64,000 nt of DNA from positions 62,001 through 126,000 of the forward strand of contig NZ_SWMU01000005.1 in the NCBI RefSeq assembly GCF_006120725.1, read 5' to 3'. This document shows positions 44,852 to 52,247 of this stretch, one piece after another (positions within the stretch are counted from its first letter, which is position 1; each line of letters opens with the position of its first letter). The stretch is from Mesohalobacter halotolerans (GTDB taxonomy: Bacteria; Bacteroidota; Bacteroidia; Flavobacteriales; Flavobacteriaceae). The translations under genes were made by a program, and so were the position numbers. The notes under the pieces are model-generated. The model was not told the DNA's origin, made no database searches, and worked only from the letters and a program-made list of their open reading frames with translations.

Positions 44852-44883
44852 TTGGAATATATCCAAATAAACGGAATATTTCC
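44852..44883. promoter_or_regulatory. Two palindromic operator candidates upstream of umuD
   Basis: TTGGA-N5-TCCAA at 44852-44866 and GGAA-TAT-TTCC at 44873-44883 lie 29-60 bases before the umuD ATG. SOS genes are usually kept off by LexA-type dimers at such sites. The binding protein is not known here, so the assignment is an inference. Confidence 0.4.
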
Positions 44884-44911
44884 TAAATTTGTCTTCAAAA
44901 AGACGAAGACA

Positions 44912-45349
44912 ATGCAAGACCGTTTATCAGCCATACAATTATATCAACCGGATTATAATCATTTGGTCAATCTCCCTTTAGCCGACCAAGGTATTAGCGC
45001 CGGTTTTCCTAGTCCGGCCGACGATTTTCTAGACCTGAGCATCGACCTGAATAAAGAACTGATTAAACATCCTTATGCGACGTTTTATGGTCGTGTACGT
45101 GGTGATAGCATGACCGGTGCAGGTCTGGATGACGGAGATTTGCTTATCATCGATAAATCGCTCCAACCTCAGGACGGCAAGATTGCCGTGTGCTTTATCG
45201 ATGGCGAGTTTACGGTAAAACGCATTAAGCTTGAGACCAACAGCTTGTGGCTGATGCCCGAAAACAAAAAATACAAGCCCCTAAAAGTTACCGAAGATAA
45301 TGAATTTATTATTTGGGGCGTGGTCACCTGTGTGATTAAGAATATGTAG
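44912..45349 (+). CDS. umuD: UmuD-type self-cleaving peptidase of DNA polymerase V
   Basis: A 145-residue S24-family protein. The ATG at 44912 is preferred over TTG at 44852, which lies inside the operator-like palindrome. The cleavage site is Ala30-Gly31 (GISA-GFPSPADD); the nucleophile is S66 (GDSMTGAG) and the general base K103 (GEFTVKRIK). There is no DNA-binding N-terminal domain, so it is UmuD and not LexA. After RecA-stimulated cleavage it would activate UmuC. umuC follows after an unusual 145-base spacer with heptad repeats. Confidence 0.92.
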   Translation: MQDRLSAIQLYQPDYNHLVNLPLADQGISAGFPSPADDFLDLSIDLNKELIKHPYATFYGRVRGDSMTGAGLDDGDLLIIDKSLQPQDGKIAVCFIDGEFTVKRIKLETNSLWLMPENKKYKPLKVTEDNEFIIWGVVTCVIKNM

Positions 45350-45351
45350 TG

Positions 45352-45414
45352 GTAGTGAGTAGTGAGTAGTGAGTGGTGAGTAGTGTGTAGTGAATAGTGC
45401 GTAGTGAATGATGA
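45352..45414. repeat. GTAGTGA heptad tandem repeats between umuD and umuC
   Basis: Nine consecutive 7-base units, five of them exactly GTAGTGA and the others one to three changes away (GTGGTGA, GTAGTGT, ATAGTGC, ATGATGA). On the minus strand these read TCACTAC. They begin 3 bases after the umuD stop. The remaining spacer to umuC (45421-45494) is almost free of G and T and rich in AAC/CAA words. No coding use is apparent. Confidence 0.8.
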
Positions 45415-45494
45415 ATAGAATACTGTAAGCCAATAACCACCAACAAACAACCACCAACTAAAAACGAACAAAAAAGACAAACAACGAAAAAACC

Positions 45495-46760
45495 ATGGAA
45501 CTTTTTGCGCTTGTGGATTGCAATAATTTTTACGCCTCTTGTGAGCGAGTATTCAACCCGAGTCTCAATGGCAAGCCTGTTGCCGTTTTATCCAATAACG
45601 ATGGCTGTGTAATCGCACGAAGTAACGAAGTGAAAGCACTTGGCGTACCGATGGGCGCGCCGGCCTTTAAGTATCAGCCAACGTTTGAAAAGTATAACAT
45701 CCACGTGTTTTCATCCAATTATGCCTTGTACGGCGATATGAGTCAGCGGGTGATGAACACGCTCTCACAATTCACGCCCGATGTCGAGGTTTACAGTATA
45801 GATGAGGCTTTTTTGAAGTTTAGCGGATTTGATTATTACGATTTTGAAGCTTACGTCCGACACATTAAAGCCACTGTGGACAAGCACACGGGCATTCCGG
45901 TGAGTATTGGTGTGGCGCCAACCAAAGCGTTGAGTAAAATTGCCAATAAGATCGCCAAGAAATTTGCAGACAGAACCGGAGGTGTGTACGTGATGCAAAC
46001 TGAGGCCCAACGGCTTAAAGCTTTGAAATGGCTCGACATTGATGATGTTTGGGGTATTGGTCGCCAGCACGCCAATCGGCTTAAGGCCAAATCTATTTTT
46101 AAGGCTTATGATTTTACACAACTGTCGGACAGCTGGGTGCGCAAACAGATGAGCGTGGTGGGACTTCGGCTTAAAAAAGAACTGGAAGGCAAACCCACGT
46201 TAGACTTAGAAGACGTGGCGACCAAAAAGGCCATTGCGACCACACGCTCATTCGATAAGCAGTACAGCGATTACGATATCATCCGTGAGCGGGTGAGTAG
46301 TTTTGCCATCAGTTGTGCTGAAAAACTCAGGCGGCAACACAGCTACTGCCGAATGGTGCACGTCTTTTTGCGGACCAACAAGTTCCGGCAAGACCTAGCA
46401 CAATACCACCGCAGTACCGTCATTAAAACCGAATACCCAACCCATTCCAGTATTGATTTGGTGAAGTACGCCATAAAAGCCCTTGACCGTCTCTACAAAC
46501 CCGAATACCACTACAAAAAAGCAGGTGTCATCGTGATGGAATTACAGCCTGAGGATACCGAGCAACTCAATTTATTTTCTAAAAAGAACCCCAAACATCA
46601 TCAGCTCATGCAGCACATTGATCATTTAAACCAAAACATCGGCCGACATAAGGTCAAGTTTGGCAGTCAGGATTTAGGCCGGGTATGGAAAATGCGCCAG
46701 GAACGCCTCTCGCAACGTTACAGTACGACGATTAAGGAAAGTATTGTGGTAAAGGTGTAA
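45495..46760 (+). CDS. umuC: UmuC-type Y-family DNA polymerase (pol V catalytic subunit)
   Basis: Error-prone translesion polymerase. The Y-family palm motifs are present: FALVDCNNFYASCE with the first catalytic Asp, NDGCVIARS, YSIDEAFLKF with the second acidic pair, and GIGVAPTK-like SIGVAPTKALSKIANKIAK. The UmuC C-terminal region (QLNLFSKKNPKHHQLMQHIDHLN) contains the clamp-binding QLNLF motif. Length 421 is normal. Partner of umuD; the two genes are close to each other but separated by the repeat spacer. Confidence 0.95.
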   Translation: MELFALVDCNNFYASCERVFNPSLNGKPVAVLSNNDGCVIARSNEVKALGVPMGAPAFKYQPTFEKYNIHVFSSNYALYGDMSQRVMNTLSQFTPDVEVYSIDEAFLKFSGFDYYDFEAYVRHIKATVDKHTGIPVSIGVAPTKALSKIANKIAKKFADRTGGVYVMQTEAQRLKALKWLDIDDVWGIGRQHANRLKAKSIFKAYDFTQLSDSWVRKQMSVVGLRLKKELEGKPTLDLEDVATKKAIATTRSFDKQYSDYDIIRERVSSFAISCAEKLRRQHSYCRMVHVFLRTNKFRQDLAQYHRSTVIKTEYPTHSSIDLVKYAIKALDRLYKPEYHYKKAGVIVMELQPEDTEQLNLFSKKNPKHHQLMQHIDHLNQNIGRHKVKFGSQDLGRVWKMRQERLSQRYSTTIKESIVVKV

Positions 46761-46770
46761 AATGTTTTGG

Positions 46771-46870
46771 GGTGTTCACGCCTATGGGCGTGACCGGGCT
46801 TTCGGCAAGAATATTTATAGAATACATTCTACGGGTTGATGAGCTTGCCGAATCACAATCCCTACGCCGA
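46771..46870. repeat. REP-like imperfect palindrome downstream of umuC
   Basis: A GC-richer element than its surroundings. It contains a hairpin CACGCC-TATG-GGCGTG (46777-46792), a long-range inverted repeat TTCGGCAAG (46801-46809) with CTTGCCGAA (46844-46852), and outer GGCGT/ACGCC arms (46787-46791/46864-46868). The body reads like the interspersed non-coding palindromes (GGGCGT ... CGGGCTTTCGGC ... CAATCCCTACGCC) that I recall from flavobacterial intergenic regions; I cannot check copy number here. Confidence 0.55.
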
Positions 46871-46908
46871 TGAGGAGCCACTGTAAAATTTGAATTTAAA
46901 TTTTCGGC

Positions 46909-48957
46909 TTACTGTTTTATAATTTTAAATTGGGTAGACTGCCCATCTGTTTTAATCTTAGCGATGTAAGTTGACTGAGGGAGCGTGTTTAAATCTAAAT
47001 TAATCTCAGTATCATTAAATGATTTTTTAATTAAAAGTTGTCCTGAAATATTATAAATAAGGACTTGTTTTAAAGGTAAATTATTAGAAATATGTAGTGT
47101 TGAACCTACAGGATTTGGATAATAATTTAAATTTTTAAAATCTTTACTTTCTACACTCAAAGTAATGGTCACAGTTACAGCAAATGGCTGACTTCTGCAT
47201 TGGCCATTATCATTGACCGCATAATAGGTTTCACCATCTTCAAGGATAAAATTTGAAGCTAATGCATTAACGTTGTCTAAAGCATCTTGTAAAGTCGCAT
47301 ACCAAATTACGGTTGACGGAATCACGACTAAATCTGAAATCGTAGAACCGGAGGAAACTGTTTGTTGGCTATTCCCTGTTGGTGTGTCAATACCATCGAG
47401 GACTGTCACCGTTAATGTTGTACTCAAAGCGCATTCATTAGGATTTGGGGTAAAGGTGTAAGTTGTTGTTTGATTGGGGTCAAAAGCCGGTGACCAGCTT
47501 CCATTAATACCATCATTAGACACACTGGGAAAGTTGGGCGATGGTTCACCTTCACAATAAATTGTGTCAATATTAAATTCAGGTATGGTACTGACAATAT
47601 CATGACCAGAGATGCCCCAACCTTTATTAAACAAAAGATTGTTGATGGACGGTAAAGCGTCAGAGGTGTATTTTAATAAAGATGCGCCAAGGATTAAATT
47701 ATCTGGTGTACTGGAATTGTTACTCCAACCCATTAAGGTTGAAGAATATTGATTACAATCTAAACCCGATTGATCTAACATACCCGTTAGGTCTTGGGCT
47801 TGAGCGAGCGACCAACTCCCTAAGTCATAATTAAAGTTTTCAGCTTTAAAAAACATATTGGAGAAATTTACGACGTTTGTAGTATCCCAATTTTCAATCA
47901 ATGGACTACCACCATTATTGAATGATAATGGTTCTTCATTTAAGGAACTCGGATTATTAAAGAACATTTGTGACATGTCGGTTACGCTTGAAGTGTCCCA
48001 GTTGCCAATATTCTGATTAAATGACGTTGCTGTATTAAACATTTCGGACATGTCGGTTACATTAGAAGTATCCCAAAACCCAATATTTTGGTTAAATAGA
48101 GTGGCACCCTTAAACATGGCAGACATATCAGTGACATTTGCGGTATTCCAGGCAGAAATATTTTTGTTGAATTGATATTCAAACCCGCTGTTTAATCCAC
48201 CATTAAACATTTCAGACATATTGGTTACATTAGCGGTATTCCAATTACCAATATTATTATCAAAACTGCTGGCTTCTTTAAACATTTTACTCATATCGGT
48301 GACATTTGACGTGTCCCAAGTCCCAATATTTTGATTAAAACTTCGGGCTTCTTCAAACATGCTTGACATATCAGTCACATTTGAGGTGTCCCATTGGCTT
48401 AAGGCTTGATTAAAATTATCACAGTTAAAAAACATGCCTGATAGATTTGTTACATTTAAAATGTCCCAAAAATTGAGGTTAAAAGGCGAGTTAAGCGATT
48501 GGCTATTTGCAAACATATTTTTCATACTGGTCACATTAGACAAATCTGGTATATCACTAGCTGAGACGAGGAACACCCCACCAAAAGCATCTTCCATACT
48601 ACTCCAGGCGACATCGCCCCATTGGTTGATTTCTAAAAATAAGAAAGAAAAAGGGGCTGGATTACCACCTCCGATGAGAAAGCGTTTAAAATTTTGTGGT
48701 TCAATTTCTAAACGAAAATCAACATTTGCCGGTAAACCTGAAATTGTTACAACCGGACCTTGAAAAGTACCGGACCCGGAAGCGGGTGCAGCTGGTGGTA
48801 AAGTTTCCCATGTGTAGGATACTGTGCCTGTTGTCTCTACACCAAAACTGATGGAAGTCTGACCATTAATGGTTTGCCAAGTCGTTATAAAGTCTTGAGC
48901 TTCAGAAAACGTGGTAAATACAATAAAAAATAAAAAAAGAATGAGATTGTTTTTCAT
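46909..48957 (-). CDS. BspA-type (DUF285) repeat surface protein with T9SS sorting domain
   Basis: A 682-residue secreted protein. Signal peptide 1-20 (ending FSEA). Residues 139-375 hold seven or more copies of a repeat of about 33 residues with the core WDTSNVTDMSxMF, the DUF285 unit named for Mycoplasma and BspA-like proteins. Residues 460-600 form Ig-like/PKD-type domains (TTTYTFTPNPNECALST). The last 75 residues are a type A T9SS signal (NYYPNPVGSTLHI ... YIAKIKTDGQSTQFKIIKQ), so the protein leaves through the type IX system. Probable adhesin or surface-binding protein. Confidence 0.9.
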   Translation of the reverse strand: MKNNLILFLFFIVFTTFSEAQDFITTWQTINGQTSISFGVETTGTVSYTWETLPPAAPASGSGTFQGPVVTISGLPANVDFRLEIEPQNFKRFLIGGGNPAPFSFLFLEINQWGDVAWSSMEDAFGGVFLVSASDIPDLSNVTSMKNMFANSQSLNSPFNLNFWDILNVTNLSGMFFNCDNFNQALSQWDTSNVTDMSSMFEEARSFNQNIGTWDTSNVTDMSKMFKEASSFDNNIGNWNTANVTNMSEMFNGGLNSGFEYQFNKNISAWNTANVTDMSAMFKGATLFNQNIGFWDTSNVTDMSEMFNTATSFNQNIGNWDTSSVTDMSQMFFNNPSSLNEEPLSFNNGGSPLIENWDTTNVVNFSNMFFKAENFNYDLGSWSLAQAQDLTGMLDQSGLDCNQYSSTLMGWSNNSSTPDNLILGASLLKYTSDALPSINNLLFNKGWGISGHDIVSTIPEFNIDTIYCEGEPSPNFPSVSNDGINGSWSPAFDPNQTTTYTFTPNPNECALSTTLTVTVLDGIDTPTGNSQQTVSSGSTISDLVVIPSTVIWYATLQDALDNVNALASNFILEDGETYYAVNDNGQCRSQPFAVTVTITLSVESKDFKNLNYYPNPVGSTLHISNNLPLKQVLIYNISGQLLIKKSFNDTEINLDLNTLPQSTYIAKIKTDGQSTQFKIIKQ

Positions 48958-49334
48958 AATTTAATATTTAATGCCAACTTATGTTTTATGGTGTTGATTC
49001 AAAAAAAATAGAACTCTTAAGTTTGTGTTTTTTCATCTTATGTTTAAGAATATTAGCAAACTTTGCTAAGGCTTAAATGTATTTTAAGAGATGATTTTTA
49101 TAGTTTTATTCTATTAATTTGACAATGTACTGTGCAAAATTCCTACTCATAAATTATATTTTAACATATTTAGCTAAAATGAATTACTCCCACTTCAGGT
49201 AATTACAGGACACGAAATAAAGTTTCATTAAAATATAAAATAAAATGATTATAAATAGATATATAAATAAAATTTCAATATAATAAATGAACACTAGCTT
49301 GAGTAACTATACTATAAAAATTATTGAAGACCAT
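48958..49334. other. Intergenic region upstream of the BspA-like gene
   Basis: AT-rich, without a credible open frame. It should contain the promoter of the minus-strand BspA-like gene; I could not identify one. No remnants of genes were seen. Confidence 0.4.
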
Positions 49335-49399
49335 TAGAAAAAATAAACCACCGGTTTAAAGCTATTCCAAAAATGATATGCCAAACCAATGGTTTATTT
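49335..49399 (-). terminator. Terminator of ssb
   Basis: A 10-bp perfect inverted repeat, AAATAAACCA at 49341-49350 and TGGTTTATTT at 49390-49399, with a 39-base loop that contains a second partial pairing. Read on the minus strand it ends in a T-run. It begins 20 bases after the ssb stop. The long loop makes it less certain than a classical terminator. Confidence 0.55.
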
Positions 49400-49418
49400 A
49401 TAAAAGTAAATCTTGAGT

Positions 49419-49751
49419 TTACTTCTGCGTCATCACCAAATTGTTGCACACCACTTCGGTGATGTAGCGCTTTTCACCCTCTTTAGTTTCATAAGAGCGC
49501 GTAGTCAGTTTACCACCAACGAGGATTTCTTGACCTTTGGTCACGTGGTTTTCAATGATGTCTGCAGTTTTTCCCCAGGCCACAACATTGTGCCAGTCGG
49601 TGTGCTCGACCTTTTCACCTTTAGCAGAGGTGTAGTAATCATTAGTGGCTAAGCTGAATTTAGCCAGTTTTTTACCGGAGTCGAGGTTGATGATTTCCGG
49701 ATCTTGTCCTAATCTTCCCATTAATTGTACTTGATTTCTTAAATTACTCAT
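49419..49751 (-). CDS. ssb: Single-stranded DNA-binding protein
   Basis: A 110-residue OB-fold protein: MSNLRNQVQLMGRLGQDPEI, KLAKFSLATNDYYTSAKGEKVEHTDWHNVVAWGKTADI and VGGKLTTRSYETKEGEKRYITEVV are classical SSB motifs. It lacks the long Gly-rich linker and acidic DDxPF tail of housekeeping SSBs and ends NNLVMTQK, so it is probably an accessory single-stranded DNA-binding protein and not the main replication one. Standing alone in long spacers. Confidence 0.92.
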   Translation of the reverse strand: MSNLRNQVQLMGRLGQDPEIINLDSGKKLAKFSLATNDYYTSAKGEKVEHTDWHNVVAWGKTADIIENHVTKGQEILVGGKLTTRSYETKEGEKRYITEVVCNNLVMTQK

Positions 49752-50285
49752 GATTAAAAATTTTTAAGGTTAAACAAATTTTGTTGAAAATGCCGTTGAG
49801 TAAAAACGACAGAACAAAGATGAGAAGAGGTGCAAGTTGTATTCGGTAAATAAATTTTTACTTTCGTTTATTGTTGTTTGTAAACGATTGTAAACGGATA
49901 ATATGTTAATATACAGAGTATAATTATGAAATTTAGTTGATATTTTTTATATACGAATTTATTTTTATAGTAGTTTAATATGAAATCTTTTAGATGTTAA
50001 ACTCATTAATTTTATAAATGATTAGTTTAAAATGAATTATAACAATACGAAAATATTGTTATTGACACATTAAACGTTGATTATTTTTATCTCTATTCAG
50101 TTAGTTTTGTATCTACATTCAGCTCGGTAATGTCAATACATAATAATTTAAATTAGCTTAATTTGGTCACTTTACGAAGAATACCTTTCTAGGCTGTTTT
50201 AAAATACTTGGTAAAAAACCATTGTCTCAATTTTCACCTACTTGATTATTGTATTTAACTTTGTTTATAATTTTTTTAATTATTT
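49752..50285. other. Intergenic region between ssb and the flavoprotein gene
   Basis: 534 AT-rich bases between divergently transcribed genes. A -7 box for the plus-strand gene is at 50256-50263. I see no small ORF, RNA gene or remnant that I can support. Confidence 0.4.
50256..50263 (+). promoter_or_regulatory. -7 promoter box for the BaiN/YhiN gene
   Basis: TAACTTTG fits TAnnTTTG, 22 bases before the ATG at 50286. No -33 match at the expected distance. Confidence 0.4.
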
Positions 50286-51512
50286 ATGCATAAATTCTTA
50301 GATTGTATTGTGGTTGGAGGAGGAGCAAGTGGGTATTTTTTTGCGATAAATTATGCTGAAAATCATCCACAGCACTCAGTGATGATTCTGGAAAAATCTA
50401 AACATGTTTTGCAAAAAGTAAAAATCTCTGGTGGTGGACGTTGTAATGTGACCCATGCTGAATTTTTACCCAAACTTTTAACAACCCATTATCCCCGAGG
50501 GGAAAAAGAAATGATTGGACCTTTTCATACCTTTATGACTGGTGATATGATGACCTGGTTAGAAGAAAAGGGAGTAGAACTTAAAATAGAAGCAGATGGA
50601 CGAGTGTTTCCTATCTCCGATAGTTCTCAGACCATTATCGATTGTTTTGTTGGTGAAGCCAATGCTTTGAAGGTTCAGCTCAGAACCTCAGAAAATGTAT
50701 TGGCGTTTGAATATCAGGATGAGGTATGGCGAGTCAAGACTAAAACGAATGTATACCAGGCCAGACAATTGGTCATTTCTACAGGAAGCAGTAAAAAAAT
50801 TTGGGAACAACTCGCTCAACTGGGTCACAATATTATTCCGCCAGTTCCATCTTTATTTACCTTTAATATTGATTATCCCAATCTTACCAAATTACAAGGA
50901 TTAAGTTTAAATACTCACATTAAATTATACAAAGACAATACACTCAATAAACCACTCTTAGAATCGGAAGGAGCCACACTCATCACGCATTGGGGATTGA
51001 GTGGACCCTGTGTTTTAAAGTTATCAGCTTGGGGTGCAAGATTGCTTAAAGAGCTTAAGTATATCTTTGTTATATCAGTCAACTGGCTTAACGGCATGAA
51101 TACAGATCAAGCTCTAGAAAACCTTTTGTCCCAAAAGCAGCAAACTTCTAAAAAGAATATCGGGAATCAAAGTTGTTTTAACTTACCAAAACGGTTTTGG
51201 CGTTTCATCATCGATGAAGCCCGGATCAATCTAGCCAAAAACTGGGCTGATTTATCTAAGCAGGAATTATATCAATTAGCAGAGCATTTGACTGCGTTTA
51301 GATTTAAAGTCAATGGTAAAAGTACTTTTAAAGACGAATTTGTCACTGCCGGTAGGGTAGACTTAAAAGATGTTGACTTTAAAACCTTTAGTAGCAAAAA
51401 ACAGCCACAGCTTAAAATCCTTGGTGAAGCCTTAAACATTGATGCCATTACTGGGGGCTTTAATTTTCAAAGTGCATGGACCAGTGCTTATGTGGCTGCA
51501 AATGCTGATTAA
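50286..51512 (+). CDS. BaiN/YhiN (HI0933) family flavoprotein
   Basis: A 408-residue FAD-dependent oxidoreductase. The N-terminal dinucleotide motif is CIVVGGGASGYFFAINYA; the family motif KVKISGGGRCNVTHAE follows, and the C-terminal second FAD motif is GEALNIDAITGGFNFQSAWTSAYVAA. This family was named HI0933-like, with BaiN in bile-acid-reducing clostridia; in other bacteria the substrate is not known. Single gene, convergent with the barrel protein at 51556. Confidence 0.9.
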   Translation: MHKFLDCIVVGGGASGYFFAINYAENHPQHSVMILEKSKHVLQKVKISGGGRCNVTHAEFLPKLLTTHYPRGEKEMIGPFHTFMTGDMMTWLEEKGVELKIEADGRVFPISDSSQTIIDCFVGEANALKVQLRTSENVLAFEYQDEVWRVKTKTNVYQARQLVISTGSSKKIWEQLAQLGHNIIPPVPSLFTFNIDYPNLTKLQGLSLNTHIKLYKDNTLNKPLLESEGATLITHWGLSGPCVLKLSAWGARLLKELKYIFVISVNWLNGMNTDQALENLLSQKQQTSKKNIGNQSCFNLPKRFWRFIIDEARINLAKNWADLSKQELYQLAEHLTAFRFKVNGKSTFKDEFVTAGRVDLKDVDFKTFSSKKQPQLKILGEALNIDAITGGFNFQSAWTSAYVAANAD

Positions 51513-51555
51513 ATAACGCTTTAGACTTAAGTTGATTTATAATATAGTAGAAGAA

Positions 51556-52047
51556 TTACAAATTAAATACAGCTCCAAAGCTGACCGTAAATTGATTGTA
51601 AATATCTTCAGCAGGACTTAAATCGCCAGTATCATATTTAGCAATAGGAGTATCTAGTTCAGTAAAAAGACCAAATCCATCGGAAAAGAAATAGCGGAAT
51701 CCAATATGACCACCAAAGTTTTTTAAACTCAAATTAATTCCGGGATACACATCAAAATTTTCATCAATATTTAAAACACTTCCAATATTAGCGTTAAACC
51801 TCGCTTTGATATCTAATCTTTCGCCGAAATCTGCATCTAAATCATTGTTTAAGCCCAAGGCATAACCACCAACAACCCCAACCGATATATTTTGGCCTAA
51901 TCCATAGTCATAACTCACCCGAACACCTATTACATTATCCTGAAAGTTTGCTCCAATTTGTAATTTTTGATCACCCTTACCTTCAAAATTTTGAGAGTAA
52001 ATACAACAGCTAAAGGCTAAAAATGCAATAGTTATAATATGTTTCAT
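51556..52047 (-). CDS. Outer-membrane beta-barrel-like protein, 163 residues
   Basis: Signal peptide (AFLAFSCCIYSQ, cleavage near residue 19) and then eight or so alternating strands (KLQIGANFQDNVIGVRVSYDYGLG, VGVVGGYALGLNN, GHIGFRYFFSDGFGLFTELD) closing with VSFGAVFNL, a barrel-like last strand. No family with a known role is recognised. It is likely a small outer-membrane protein. Isolated, with 200 bases upstream to the divergent PLP-enzyme gene. Confidence 0.7.
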   Translation of the reverse strand: MKHIITIAFLAFSCCIYSQNFEGKGDQKLQIGANFQDNVIGVRVSYDYGLGQNISVGVVGGYALGLNNDLDADFGERLDIKARFNANIGSVLNIDENFDVYPGINLSLKNFGGHIGFRYFFSDGFGLFTELDTPIAKYDTGDLSPAEDIYNQFTVSFGAVFNL

Positions 52048-52247
52048 ATTTTTAATTTTTTAAAAATTCAAATTTACTGCAAATAAATATTTTAGCAATC
52101 AATTTGCACAAATTATGTCATACTATGTAAGTTTAAATAAAATGACTTTTCCTTTAAATGATAAAAATTGACATATTTTAAGAGAACATAAACATAACTC
52201 CTTTTATTAATCTCCTCAATTCATTTATATTTCGAAAAAAGTTTAAA

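Noticed and set aside
45352-45414. GTAGTGA tract as a CRISPR or microsatellite phase switch of umuC
   Set aside because: Units are only 7 bases and contiguous, so not CRISPR. The tract lies outside coding sequence, so a change of unit number would not shift a reading frame.
47833-48543. Regular repeats in the BspA-like gene, at first sight array-like
   Set aside because: The period is a protein repeat of about 33 residues (DUF285), in frame throughout and diverged at the DNA level. There are no identical repeats with unique spacers, so it is not a CRISPR array.
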